Shown: positions 27,660-37,861 of the stretch, piece by piece
Layout: each line of letters starts with the position of its first letter
How positions within the stretch are numbered: the first letter of the stretch is position 1
NCBI RefSeq assembly: GCF_026183735.1
Contig: NZ_JAPFRE010000027.1
Span: forward strand, 79,703 to 143,702
Reading direction: 5' to 3'
Length of the DNA stretch: 64,000 nucleotides
Source: Alteromonas sp. ASW11-130
GTDB taxonomy: Bacteria > Pseudomonadota > Gammaproteobacteria > Enterobacterales > Alteromonadaceae
Position numbers and translations under genes: made by a program
Notes under the pieces: model-generated
The model's input: only the letters and a program-made list of their open reading frames with translations
Databases searched by the model: none
What the model was told of the DNA's origin: nothing

Positions 27660-29153
27660 ATGGTAATGGAAAATTCTAATGAACCTTGTGACTTCGTATT
27701 ATTCGGGGCACTAGGTGATCTTTCCCGGCGCAAACTTTTACCTTCGCTTTATCAACTCGAAAAAGCCGAGCTTCTCCATCCTCAAACGTCTATCGTAGGT
27801 GTTGCCCGCCAAGCTATGAGTGTGAGTGAGTTTCAACAAGAAGTTAAAAAGAATATACAGAAATTCGGGGAGGCAGGGTTTTGTGAAGATACCTGGGCTC
27901 GACTGTCGGCCAGATTAGATTATGTATGTGTCGATATGAAGGACACCGCGAGCTATAAACAATTTGATGAGCACGTGAACCCTGATAGAACGATGGTGTG
28001 TTATTTAGCCACCCCTCCTTCTATTTATGGGGATATTTGTCGGGGGCTACATTCTAGCAACATAATCGATAGTAGTGTAAGGGTGGTACTGGAAAAACCC
28101 ATCGGACACGACCTAGAATCATCAAACGTTATAAACGATCAGGTGGCAGAATATTTTAGCGAGTCTCAAATTTACCGTATCGATCATTATCTGGGTAAAG
28201 AAACGGTTCTGAATCTGGTCGCGTTAAGGTTTGCTAATTCAATTTTTGCCACGAACTGGGATCATAACTGTATAGATCATGTCCAAATTAGTGTAGCAGA
28301 GTCGGTCGGCATAGAAGGGCGCTGGGGCTATTTTGACGATGCCGGTCAAATGCGCGACATGGTACAGAATCACCTTTTACAAATATTAAGTTTGGTGGCG
28401 ATGGAGCCGCCAACTACTCTTGATGCTGACAGTATCCGAGATGAAAAGCTGAAAGTATTAAAAGCTTTACGTCCAATAGATAGTTCAAATATCAATACGA
28501 CTACAGTGCGGGGCCAGTATACAGCAGGCTTCGTGAAAGGGGCAGAAGTCCCTGGTTATCTAGAAGAAGACGATGCAAACCAGAAAAGTCAGACCGAAAC
28601 ATTTGTAGCAATTAAGGCCAATATAGACAACTGGCGCTGGGCGGGCGTACCGTTTTACCTGCGCACCGGCAAGCGCATGCCAAAAAAAGTGAGTGAAGTT
28701 GTTATCTATTTTAAGCGTCAACCTCACAATTTATTTGGCGACAGCTTCCAAAGCCTTCCCCCTAATAAATTGGTCATTCGGTTACAACCCGATGAGGGGG
28801 TAGAAATTACGGTAATGAATAAAGTACCGGGTTTAACCAGCTCAGGCTCTATGGATTTACAGAAGTCAAAGCTCAATCTCAGTTTTTCAGAAGCGTTCTC
28901 AGCAGATCGCATTCCTGACGCCTACGAGAAGCTTCTATTGGAAGTGATGCTGGGCAATCAGGCTCTCTTTGTACGCAGAGATGAGGTAGAACAAGCTTGG
29001 AATTGGGTTGATTCTATTCTTGCCGCTTGGAAAAGTTCAAACGAGCCTCCTGAGCCGTATCAAGCTGGTACCTGGGGACCAGTGGAATCTATTGGTTTGT
29101 TGGCACGCGAAAATCGTAGCTGGTACGAGAGCAAAATAGTTAAGAAGAAATAA
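27660..29153 (+). CDS. zwf: Glucose-6-phosphate dehydrogenase
   Basis: 497-aa cytosolic enzyme oxidising glucose-6-phosphate to 6-phosphogluconolactone with NAD(P)+. The nucleotide-binding loop is FVLFGALGDLSRRKLLPSLY, and the substrate/catalytic motif IYRIDHYLGKETV is intact; FYLRTGKRMPKKVSEV follows. Start ATG has AAGGG 9 nt ahead; ATG 27666 is a second option. First gene of a five-gene operon (zwf-pgl-edd-glk-eda) led by a HexR box, so carbon entry into the Entner-Doudoroff route is set at this promoter. Confidence 0.97.
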   Translation: MVMENSNEPCDFVLFGALGDLSRRKLLPSLYQLEKAELLHPQTSIVGVARQAMSVSEFQQEVKKNIQKFGEAGFCEDTWARLSARLDYVCVDMKDTASYKQFDEHVNPDRTMVCYLATPPSIYGDICRGLHSSNIIDSSVRVVLEKPIGHDLESSNVINDQVAEYFSESQIYRIDHYLGKETVLNLVALRFANSIFATNWDHNCIDHVQISVAESVGIEGRWGYFDDAGQMRDMVQNHLLQILSLVAMEPPTTLDADSIRDEKLKVLKALRPIDSSNINTTTVRGQYTAGFVKGAEVPGYLEEDDANQKSQTETFVAIKANIDNWRWAGVPFYLRTGKRMPKKVSEVVIYFKRQPHNLFGDSFQSLPPNKLVIRLQPDEGVEITVMNKVPGLTSSGSMDLQKSKLNLSFSEAFSADRIPDAYEKLLLEVMLGNQALFVRRDEVEQAWNWVDSILAAWKSSNEPPEPYQAGTWGPVESIGLLARENRSWYESKIVKKK

Positions 29154-29154
29154 T

Positions 29155-29847
29155 ATGGGATTATCTACAAAAACATTTTCTGATAAATCTTCGTTAGTTA
29201 CTTCATTCGCTGATGAAATAATCAGCATTTTAAACGAAGGGATTACCGAGCACGGTCGTGCGTCTTTAGTGGTAAGTGGCGGGTCCACCCCATTACCTTT
29301 ATTTAAAGAATTAAGTCAGCGCGATTTAGATTGGACCAAGGTCGATATCACGTTGGCAGATGAGCGGTGGGTCGATGAGAATCATTCCGATAGTAATACT
29401 AAGTTGGTAAAGCAAAACCTCATTCAGAACAAAGCTGCTAATGCGCATTTTGTCCCGCTCTATAGTGATTACAACGATGCATCGGAAGGGGTACACGAAG
29501 CTGAGGTAAGACTTTCGTCCCTTTCGCAGCCTTTCGATGTACTGATTTTAGGCATGGGAGAAGATGGGCATACTGCTTCACTATTTCCTTGCTCGAAGCA
29601 AATTGATGACGGGTTATCCTTAAGCAGTGGAAGAATTTGCTTGGCTACAAAGCCTGAAACTGCGCCTCATCAGCGAATTTCACTTACACTACCTGCAATA
29701 CTAAATAGCAAACATATTTTTCTCCATCTAACGGGAGAAAAGAAAAAGGACGTATTACAGGAAGCAATGAATAATCATACTGAACGCGAGAAACCTATCA
29801 CTGCCGTAGTCAACCGCGCCCCAGTAACCTTGATGTGGGCACCGTAG
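29155..29847 (+). CDS. pgl: 6-phosphogluconolactonase
   Basis: 230-aa DevB-type lactonase converting 6-phosphogluconolactone to 6-phosphogluconate. The family motifs [34 protein letters not shown] and [16 protein letters not shown] are clear. It starts 1 nt after the zwf stop and its end is 5 nt before the start chosen for edd, so the pathway order zwf-pgl-edd matches the reaction order. Confidence 0.96.
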   Translation: MGLSTKTFSDKSSLVTSFADEIISILNEGITEHGRASLVVSGGSTPLPLFKELSQRDLDWTKVDITLADERWVDENHSDSNTKLVKQNLIQNKAANAHFVPLYSDYNDASEGVHEAEVRLSSLSQPFDVLILGMGEDGHTASLFPCSKQIDDGLSLSSGRICLATKPETAPHQRISLTLPAILNSKHIFLHLTGEKKKDVLQEAMNNHTEREKPITAVVNRAPVTLMWAP

Positions 29848-29852
29848 GAAAA

Positions 29853-31688
29853 ATGAATATGAACTCTCAACTAGCTGAAGTTACGCAACGAATAATAGAG
29901 CGCAGTAAGGCAACCAGACAGGCTTATTTAGACAAAATTGAACATGCTCGATATGAAGGGCCGCATCGTGGCGTTCTGTCATGTGGCAATCTTGCCCATG
30001 GATTTGCTGCGTGTGGTACGGAAGAAAAATCTGATCTTCGTAGTATGACTAAAGCAAACGTAGCTATCGTTTCCTCCTACAATGATATGCTTTCAGCCCA
30101 TCAGCCTTATGAAAATTATCCCGCGATAATTAAACAAGCTATACGTGAAGTAGGCAGTGTAGCTCAGTTCGCGGGTGGTGTGCCAGCGATGTGTGATGGT
30201 GTAACGCAAGGTCGGCCAGGTATGGACTTAAGTCTGATGAGTCGAGATGTCATCGCCCAAAGTGCGGCAGTGGCTCTATCGCATAATATGTTTGATGCGG
30301 CAATGATGCTGGGTATTTGCGATAAAATCGTACCAGGATTATTAATGGGCGCGTTAGCTTTTGGTCACCTTCCCACGGTCTTTGTACCTGCGGGGCCAAT
30401 GCCATCTGGCTTACCTAACAAAGAAAAAGCAAGAGTCAGACAAGCGTTTGCTGAAGGGAAAGTAGGGCGAGAAGAATTGCTTGAAGCTGAGTCTCAGTCT
30501 TATCATTCCGCGGGCACATGCACCTTTTATGGTACCGCGAATTCTAACCAATTAGTTGTAGAAATGATGGGATTGCATTTACCGGGGTCATCCTTCGTCA
30601 ATCCCGGCACCCCACTCCGAGATGCACTTACGCGTGCTGCTGCGGTCCAGGCTACGCGTTTAACTGATCTAGGCGATAACTATACGCCAATTGGCCATAT
30701 AGTTGATGCTAAAGCGCTTGTTAACGGGTTAGTTGGGTTATTAGCCACGGGTGGTTCTACTAACCACACGATGCATTTAATTGCCGTTGCACGGTCTGCG
30801 GGCTATATCGTTAATTGGGACGACTTTTCAGATATTTCCAATGCTGTCCCCTTGTTGACTCGTATCTATCCGAATGGCTCTGCTGACATTAACCACTTTG
30901 TTGCAGCCGGCGGGATGTCACTATTATTTAAACAATTATTGGATGCCGGGTTACTGCATGAAGATGTGAAAACAATTTGTGGTGAAGGCTTGACTCGATA
31001 TACCAACGAACCCCAGCTCGAAGATGGGGAGTTGGTATGGAAAAGTGGTGCAAGTGAATCGTTCGATAAAGAAGTGCTCGCTTCGGTTGAGAAGCCATTT
31101 AAACCAGATGGCGGATTGAGTGTTCTGAAAGGTAATTTAGGCCGCTCAGTAATAAAGACATCTGCGTTACGCACACCGCATATTCATATTAAAGCGCCCG
31201 CGGTTGTATTTGAAGACCAGTTTGAACTGGACGAAGCATTTCGTAGTGGGGCATTGAACAAAGATTGTATTGTTGTCGTGCGTTTCCAAGGACCTTCTGC
31301 TATTGGAATGCCAGAATTGCATCGTTTAACCCCGCCACTGGGTGTGTTACAAGATCGTGGTTATAAAGTCGCATTGGTGACTGATGGTCGTATGTCCGGA
31401 GCTTCCGGCAAGGTACCAGCGGCCATCCACGTTACCCCGGAAGCCTACAATGGTGGCTTATTAGCAAAAGTTCACGAAGGTGATTTAATCGAATTAAATA
31501 CGCAATCTGGCGTGTTGACGCTTTGCGTCGATGAGGCGGAACTGGAAAGACGGGAACCCAAAGAGGCTTCGCTAAGTCACCATCAGCAAGGTATGGGACG
31601 AGAGCTATTTGCTGGCACCCGAGCAGTGTTGACAGGTGCAGAAGAAGGAGCCTGCTCATTGTTTTATACTCAGGAGCAGGCGTTATGA
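29853..31688 (+). CDS. edd: Phosphogluconate dehydratase
   Basis: 611-aa iron-sulfur dehydratase (IlvD/Edd family) making KDPG from 6-phosphogluconate, the committed Entner-Doudoroff step. Recognised blocks: [36 protein letters not shown] (cluster cysteine), [31 protein letters not shown] and [20 protein letters not shown]. The frame opens at 29835 within pgl, but ATG 29853 has AGGA close before it; ATG 29859 is equally possible. The stop overlaps glk by 4 nt. Confidence 0.97.
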   Translation: MNMNSQLAEVTQRIIERSKATRQAYLDKIEHARYEGPHRGVLSCGNLAHGFAACGTEEKSDLRSMTKANVAIVSSYNDMLSAHQPYENYPAIIKQAIREVGSVAQFAGGVPAMCDGVTQGRPGMDLSLMSRDVIAQSAAVALSHNMFDAAMMLGICDKIVPGLLMGALAFGHLPTVFVPAGPMPSGLPNKEKARVRQAFAEGKVGREELLEAESQSYHSAGTCTFYGTANSNQLVVEMMGLHLPGSSFVNPGTPLRDALTRAAAVQATRLTDLGDNYTPIGHIVDAKALVNGLVGLLATGGSTNHTMHLIAVARSAGYIVNWDDFSDISNAVPLLTRIYPNGSADINHFVAAGGMSLLFKQLLDAGLLHEDVKTICGEGLTRYTNEPQLEDGELVWKSGASESFDKEVLASVEKPFKPDGGLSVLKGNLGRSVIKTSALRTPHIHIKAPAVVFEDQFELDEAFRSGALNKDCIVVVRFQGPSAIGMPELHRLTPPLGVLQDRGYKVALVTDGRMSGASGKVPAAIHVTPEAYNGGLLAKVHEGDLIELNTQSGVLTLCVDEAELERREPKEASLSHHQQGMGRELFAGTRAVLTGAEEGACSLFYTQEQAL

Positions 31689-32647
31689 GTGAACAGTTTG
31701 TAGCCGACGTTGGGGGCACGAATATCCGCCTTGCGCGAATTGCTGCTGACGGGTTGGCGAATATTAAAAAGTACATTTGTCGCGACTACGCAAGTATCGA
31801 TCTCGTTATTCAACAGTATTTTGATGAATTACCAGAGTACCAATTTAGCGGGGGGTGTCTTGCCATTGCCTGTCCGGTAACCGGTGATCATGTTGCGATG
31901 ACAAATCACAGTTGGGCGTTTTCGCAGCAAGCATTGCGTTTACAGCTTAAGCTGAAAGACCTGTATGTGATAAACGATTTCACAGCGGTTGCTTACTCAC
32001 TACCTGTATTACATGATAATCAAGTGGTCCAGATAGGAGAGGGGACGGCTAAAGAAAACGGTAATATTGCTGTATTTGGTCCAGGCACGGGCTTAGGTGT
32101 TGAACATATCACAATGACCGCTAGTGGCTGGCAGACACTTGACGGAGAAGGTGGCCACGTTGATTTTGCACCTATCGACGAAACCGATATTCTTGTTTGG
32201 CGATACCTGCAGAAAAAACATGGCAGAGCATCTGCTGAGGAAGTGATGTCGGGTCGAGGTATTGTTAATATCTACAATGCTCTGTCTGAACATCGTAGTA
32301 CGCCTACTAAATTTAATAATCCCGCAGAAATTACGGCTGCCGCGCTATCTGGTGAATGTGATACATGCGAAGCCACACTGACTCAGTTTTGCCGTATTAT
32401 GGGGAGTTTTGCTGGAAATATTGCGTTAAATATGGCGACCACTGGGGGCATATTTATTGGTGGTGGAATTGCGAATAGGTTTACTGACTTTATCCAACAA
32501 AGTGATTTCCGCGCTCGTTTTGAAGCAAAGGGAATAATGAAGCATTATGTTAAGAGTATTCCAACTTATTTAATCGCGGAGCCTGATCACGGATTATTGG
32601 GCGCAGCGGCATTTCTAAAACAACACATTGTGAGTTCAACAAAATGA
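31685..32647 (+). CDS. glk: Glucokinase
   Basis: 320-aa ATP-dependent hexokinase of the bacterial Glk family. The phosphate-1 motif is [14 protein letters not shown], the catalytic Asp region [15 protein letters not shown], and the sugar-binding segment is [12 protein letters not shown]; the ROK zinc cluster is absent, as expected. It lies inside the Entner-Doudoroff operon with ATGA overlaps on both sides (edd-glk and glk-eda), so free glucose phosphorylation is co-expressed with its catabolism. Confidence 0.95.
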   Translation: MSEQFVADVGGTNIRLARIAADGLANIKKYICRDYASIDLVIQQYFDELPEYQFSGGCLAIACPVTGDHVAMTNHSWAFSQQALRLQLKLKDLYVINDFTAVAYSLPVLHDNQVVQIGEGTAKENGNIAVFGPGTGLGVEHITMTASGWQTLDGEGGHVDFAPIDETDILVWRYLQKKHGRASAEEVMSGRGIVNIYNALSEHRSTPTKFNNPAEITAAALSGECDTCEATLTQFCRIMGSFAGNIALNMATTGGIFIGGGIANRFTDFIQQSDFRARFEAKGIMKHYVKSIPTYLIAEPDHGLLGAAAFLKQHIVSSTK

Positions 32648-33294
32648 CATCAAACTGGAAATTAACCCCGGCCGATATTTTTGCATCGGGCCCTGTCGTG
32701 CCTGTGCTGGTGATCCATGATGTGGATAAAGCGGTCCCTTTGGCCAAAGCATTGATGGCAGGCGGCATTAAAGTGCTTGAAGTAACTTTACGTACACCAG
32801 TTGCGTTAGACGTGATTAAAGCTATTGCAGAGCAGGTACCTGACGCTCTAATTGGTGCCGGCACTGTTACCAACGCGCAACAGCTGAAAGAAGTTACAGA
32901 AGCGGGCGCTAAATTTGCCATTAGCCCAGGGATGACTGCTGAACTATTAAAAGCTGGCAAAGAAGGGGCTATCCCTCTTATCCCCGGCATTTCCTCGACA
33001 TCTGATCTCATGAAGGGCAAAGATGCAGGTTATACCCACATGAAATTCTTCCCAGCGGAAGCTTCAGGTGGAGTCAAAGCGATTAAATCCATTAGTGGAC
33101 CTTTCCCGGATGTCGTGTTTTGCCCCACCGGTGGGATTGGTCCAGACAATTTTAAAGACTACCTGGCACTCAAAAACGTGGTATGTGTCGGTGGTTCTTG
33201 GGTGGCCCCAGACGACGCTATTGCTAATGGTGATTGGGATAAAATTACTCAATTAGCAAAAGATGCGATTGCGGGTGCAGCTGAATTTAGCTAA
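32644..33294 (+). CDS. eda: KDPG/KHG aldolase
   Basis: 216-aa class I aldolase splitting 2-keto-3-deoxy-6-phosphogluconate to pyruvate and glyceraldehyde-3-phosphate. Catalytic Glu in [14 protein letters not shown], phosphate-binding [10 protein letters not shown] and the Schiff-base lysine in [13 protein letters not shown] are present, as is [12 protein letters not shown]. Last gene of the operon, overlapping glk by 4 nt. GAP made here feeds directly into gapA, encoded 1 kb away. Confidence 0.97.
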   Translation: MTSNWKLTPADIFASGPVVPVLVIHDVDKAVPLAKALMAGGIKVLEVTLRTPVALDVIKAIAEQVPDALIGAGTVTNAQQLKEVTEAGAKFAISPGMTAELLKAGKEGAIPLIPGISSTSDLMKGKDAGYTHMKFFPAEASGGVKAIKSISGPFPDVVFCPTGGIGPDNFKDYLALKNVVCVGGSWVAPDDAIANGDWDKITQLAKDAIAGAAEFS

Positions 33295-33310
33295 AAATAA
33301 TTTACAGGTA

Positions 33311-33338
33311 GGGCGGCGGGGGTTGCTCGCTGCTGCCC
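33311..33338. terminator. Possible terminator between eda and yeaD
   Basis: GGGCGGC pairs with GCTGCCC (one G-U pair) around a G-rich loop in the 54-nt gap between two converging genes; the tail is only weakly T-rich. Confidence 0.35.
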
Positions 33339-33348
33339 CTCTGTTTAA

Positions 33349-34194
33349 CTAAGAAATAACCTGCGTAAGTATATGACACTCGTCTGGTAATACTTCTTTC
33401 CCTGACGTTATTGCTGTTTCCACGCAAATCATTTGTTTGAATCCAAATGCATCCATATCAGAAATAGACGCTGCGCTTTGCCACGGATTCCAGACAACGA
33501 CCGAATCATGCCCAGAAGAGTGTATTTGGGTAAGCTTTTTGTCTTTATTAAAGAGCGAGATCTCTTTAGCAGCGTGGTCATGTATTCGATCTGTTTCTTG
33601 ATTAAATCGATATGGCTCAGGCGTATCTTTGATGGAAAAGCTATCAGTTTTGTCTCGGTAGCTGCCTTGCAAACCTCTAAGTTCAATATGGTTAATATCG
33701 GGTACTTCAAAATAAGAGTGAAAAGCAGTGTTAAAGGTAAACGGCACAATGCCCGTATTGCGTGTAGAAAGATTAACAGTAAGGGATTCCCCTACAATGA
33801 TTTCTAATATGACTTCACAATCATATTCAAACCCGTCAGCGCGAGAAAATGTGGGAGTAAGTAAAACGACAGTGCCCTTATCAGTATCCTCAGATGATTT
33901 TAATTGCCATACCTGAGAACGTAAGAATCCATGAGCCGGTAATTCACCTTTTTCGCGCCCATGATCATCGCTGAACCACGGCCAGCAGATAGGAATGCCT
34001 CCCCGAATGGGTTTTTCGCCACTCATATGAGCGTGAGGGCTTAGCCACAAACGTTCAATATTGTCAGATTTGGGAATATAGGAAAGTACGTGACCGCCAT
34101 ACAAACTGATTTGCGCTATCGCAAACGTATTATCCACGTTAAGGAATGTTATCCCCGATGTTTCTTGTATTGTTATACTGGGAGCAATAGACAT
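33349..34194 (-). CDS. yeaD: Glucose-6-phosphate 1-epimerase (D-hexose-6-phosphate mutarotase)
   Basis: 281-aa protein of the aldose-1-epimerase superfamily, YeaD subgroup, interconverting alpha and beta anomers of hexose-6-phosphates. GGHVLSYIPKSDN, the RGGIPICWPWFSDD signature with PAHGFLRSQVW, NTAFHSYFEVPDI and VVVWNPW are typical, giving the catalytic His residues and Glu region. It is downstream of gapA on the same strand, as in E. coli (gapA-yeaD), but a terminator lies between, so expression may be only partly linked. Confidence 0.88.
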   Translation of the reverse strand: MSIAPSITIQETSGITFLNVDNTFAIAQISLYGGHVLSYIPKSDNIERLWLSPHAHMSGEKPIRGGIPICWPWFSDDHGREKGELPAHGFLRSQVWQLKSSEDTDKGTVVLLTPTFSRADGFEYDCEVILEIIVGESLTVNLSTRNTGIVPFTFNTAFHSYFEVPDINHIELRGLQGSYRDKTDSFSIKDTPEPYRFNQETDRIHDHAAKEISLFNKDKKLTQIHSSGHDSVVVWNPWQSAASISDMDAFGFKQMICVETAITSGKEVLPDECHILTQVIS

Positions 34195-34248
34195 GAATCC
34201 GACCAGTCAATTTGGATTTATATCGTTCTATTGTGCCTTGAAAACTAA

Positions 34249-34274
34249 AAAGGTGCGACACAAATCACACCTTT
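34249..34274 (-). terminator. Terminator of gapA
   Basis: AAAGGTG / CACCTTT stem with a 12-nt loop; on the minus strand it is followed by TTTTAG. Lies 67 nt after the gapA stop. Confidence 0.6.
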
Positions 34275-34340
34275 AATTAGTTAATCCATCGAAATGTCAT
34301 GTAACCCTTCGCTAAAATTATACAGTATTATATCAAGCCA

Positions 34341-35348
<1,008 letters not shown>

Positions 35349-35354
35349 TTAATT

Positions 35355-35369
35355 TGAAATAATATTACG
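35355..35369. promoter_or_regulatory. HexR-like site before gapA
   Basis: TGAAATAATATTACG matches 13 of 15 positions of TGTARTWWWAYTACA and lies right next to the gapA ribosome site, a place where binding would block transcription. Confidence 0.5.
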
Positions 35370-35442
35370 TAAATTATGGATCATTATGAGTCTATGATCA
35401 AAGATAACTGTTAAAATGTTGCAAATTTACGAAAATAAATTA

Positions 35443-35456
35443 TGCAAACGTATTCA
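35443..35456. promoter_or_regulatory. LacI-family-type operator before malQ
   Basis: TGCAAACGTATTCA is an imperfect palindrome around a central CG and fits TGNAANCGNTTNCA at 9 of 10 fixed positions. Located 139 nt before malQ, it could bind a MalR-like LacI-family repressor of maltodextrin genes; no such regulator is in the window. Confidence 0.4.
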
Positions 35457-35594
35457 ATTTCGTTACAACCTAGTTTCAACAATAATGTATCACTTTGTAC
35501 TCGTCAGAAGCGTGCCTGGGCCACAAACCAACTCGAGTGAGTTATACTGAGCCTTTGCAGCAGCGTCGCGTAATTATTAGACAGGAAAAACATC

Positions 35595-37796
35595 ATGACA
35601 GAACGCGTTTTGCAAAAACTGGTTGAAATGCGAGGCATAGAAACTCACTATGTCGATGCCTGGGGAAATCCCGCAACCATTGCCGAATCAAGCAAAACCA
35701 AATTGCTAAACGTGTTGGGATATAATACCGAAGATGAAGCAGTCATTTCCGAACAGATCGAAGAGGAAATGCATTCAATATGGTTATCACCGCTTAATCC
35801 GGTACAGGTTATCCGTCAGAACGAAGCTATAATTCTCTTTATTCGCCTTCCTATTTCGGTTGTTAACGATTCATATACGTTAGCTGTGGAAATGGAAGAT
35901 GGTGAGAGACATCACCAGATTTTTACACCTGTTGAAGGAGAATTGATCAATGTCGCTCATGTGGATGACGAAGAGTTCCACGAATATGCAGTCGAGTTAA
36001 CCCATCATTTCCCTCTTGGATATCACACGGTTTCGTTGATCCAGGAAAACAACGATAGCCCATTAGCATCAATGCGCCTGATCGTAGCGCCAAAAGCATG
36101 CTTCACGCCTAAACCTATTGAGGACGGTAAGAAAATATGGGGTTTAAGCGTGCAATTGTATTGTTTACGCAGTGAAAATAATTGGGGCATTGGGGATTTT
36201 TCTGATTTAACTAAGTTGATAAAAGAAGCGGCTGACCACGGCGCTGATTTTGTGGGCTTAAATCCCATTCATGCTCTATATCCTTCGAACCCAGACGCTT
36301 GCAGCCCTTACGGCCCATCTTCACGACGTTGGTTAAACTTTTTGTATCTTGATGTCTCTGCTATCGATGGTTATGACTCTGAAAGAGTACAAAAAATTGT
36401 GAATGCTGCTGGCTTTAAGGAACGGTTGCAACATGTCAGAAGCGTCGACTATGTGGATTATCAGTCTGTCGCAGATTTGAAGCTTGAAGCGCTTAAAGCG
36501 GTATTTGAAGAGTATTACTCGCGCCATCTGAGTAAAAATACAAAACAGAATAAAGCGTTCAAAGCGTTTGTCGAGGAAGGTGGGGAAAGCCTCGATATGT
36601 TGGCGGTGTATGATGCGATGCAAGCGCATTTAAAAGAATCAGGCCACGCTTATTGGGGCTGGCCCGTTTTTCCTGACGAATATAAAGAATACCATAAGCC
36701 CGCTGTAGCGAAGTTTAGAAAAGCCCATCTTAAAGACGTAAAATTCTATTTATTCCTGCAATGGCAGGCGGCGCTTCAATTAGAAAAAGCGAGTAAGGTG
36801 GCTGATGATAGTGGTATGTTAATTGGTTTATACCGCGATTTGGCTGTAGGGGTTAGTGAAGGCAGTGCTGAAATCTGGGGTAATAAAGATCTTTACTGTG
36901 TGGATGCCAGCGTGGGCGCGCCGCCAGATATTCTCGGTCCTCTTGGTCAGAATTGGGGCCTTCCTCCGATGGATCCGATAAAACTGTATGAGCAGCAGTA
37001 TCAGCCAATTATCGATTTATTTTCATCTAATATGGCTTCATCGGGAGCGTTACGAATTGACCATGTCATGGCGTTATTGCGCTTATGGTGGGTGGTGAAA
37101 GGGGATAATGCTAAGGATGGTGGCTATGTTTACTATCCGGTAGATGATCTACTTGGCATTTTAGCCCTGGAAAGCCATCGCAATCAGAGCCTGGTCATAG
37201 GCGAAGATTTAGGTACGGTTCCCGACGAAATTCGTACTAAACTTGCAGAAAATGGCGTATATTCCTATCGTGTGTTTTTCTTCGAACAAGCCGAAGACGG
37301 TGGTTTCTTTTCTCCTTCGCATTATCCAGTGCAATCTATGTCCACGTTGACAACTCACGATATGCCGACACTTATCGGTTATTGGCATTGTTTGGATCTT
37401 GAACTTGGTAAGGAGTTGGGCTTGTATCCTACACAGGAAATTTTACAAAAGCTTTATCAGGACCGTCACGATAACAAACAGGCTATTTTAGATTCATTAC
37501 ACGGCCACAATAGTATTGATGCCAGCGTAGGACGGGATGTTAATTTTACAGGTATGACTGAAGCGCTAAACTTCGGTATTCAAGTACACATGGCTAAAGG
37601 GTCAAGCGCGCTATTGAGTTTACAGTTGGAAGATTGGTTACAAATGGATAAACCAGTAAATATCCCTGGTACGTTTAAAGAGTATCCGAACTGGCGTAGA
37701 AAGCTGACCCAAACGGTTGAAGATATTTTTGATAACACTTCAATTCAATCATTGGCTGCTAATTTAACCCAAGCTCGTAAACAAGCTGAAGACTGA
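35595..37796 (+). CDS. malQ: 4-alpha-glucanotransferase (amylomaltase)
   Basis: 733-aa GH77 enzyme that disproportionates maltodextrins and releases glucose. The N-terminal domain (about 160 residues, VDAWGNPATIAESSKTKLL) matches the long E. coli-type MalQ. GH77 motifs include WGLSVQLYCLRSENNWGIGD, GADFVGLNPIHALYP, the nucleophile region ALRIDHVMALLRLWW, the acid/base region LVIGEDLGTVPDEI and TTHDMPTLIGYW. First gene of malQ-glgB-glgX. A LacI-type operator candidate lies upstream. Glucose released here can be used by glk. Confidence 0.95.
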   Translation: MTERVLQKLVEMRGIETHYVDAWGNPATIAESSKTKLLNVLGYNTEDEAVISEQIEEEMHSIWLSPLNPVQVIRQNEAIILFIRLPISVVNDSYTLAVEMEDGERHHQIFTPVEGELINVAHVDDEEFHEYAVELTHHFPLGYHTVSLIQENNDSPLASMRLIVAPKACFTPKPIEDGKKIWGLSVQLYCLRSENNWGIGDFSDLTKLIKEAADHGADFVGLNPIHALYPSNPDACSPYGPSSRRWLNFLYLDVSAIDGYDSERVQKIVNAAGFKERLQHVRSVDYVDYQSVADLKLEALKAVFEEYYSRHLSKNTKQNKAFKAFVEEGGESLDMLAVYDAMQAHLKESGHAYWGWPVFPDEYKEYHKPAVAKFRKAHLKDVKFYLFLQWQAALQLEKASKVADDSGMLIGLYRDLAVGVSEGSAEIWGNKDLYCVDASVGAPPDILGPLGQNWGLPPMDPIKLYEQQYQPIIDLFSSNMASSGALRIDHVMALLRLWWVVKGDNAKDGGYVYYPVDDLLGILALESHRNQSLVIGEDLGTVPDEIRTKLAENGVYSYRVFFFEQAEDGGFFSPSHYPVQSMSTLTTHDMPTLIGYWHCLDLELGKELGLYPTQEILQKLYQDRHDNKQAILDSLHGHNSIDASVGRDVNFTGMTEALNFGIQVHMAKGSSALLSLQLEDWLQMDKPVNIPGTFKEYPNWRRKLTQTVEDIFDNTSIQSLAANLTQARKQAED

Positions 37797-37820
37797 TTTT
37801 ACGTATTCGCCGTCAATCGA

Positions 37821-37848
37821 AAATCCGCGGCTTCACTGCGGATTTTTT
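37821..37848 (+). terminator. Terminator-like hairpin abutting the glgB ribosome site
   Basis: AAATCCGC / GCGGATTT stem, 9-nt loop, six-T run ending 2 nt before the AGGAG of glgB. It has all marks of an intrinsic terminator for malQ, yet leaves no room for a glgB promoter after it. Confidence 0.7.
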
Positions 37849-37861
37849 ATAGGAGCAATAT

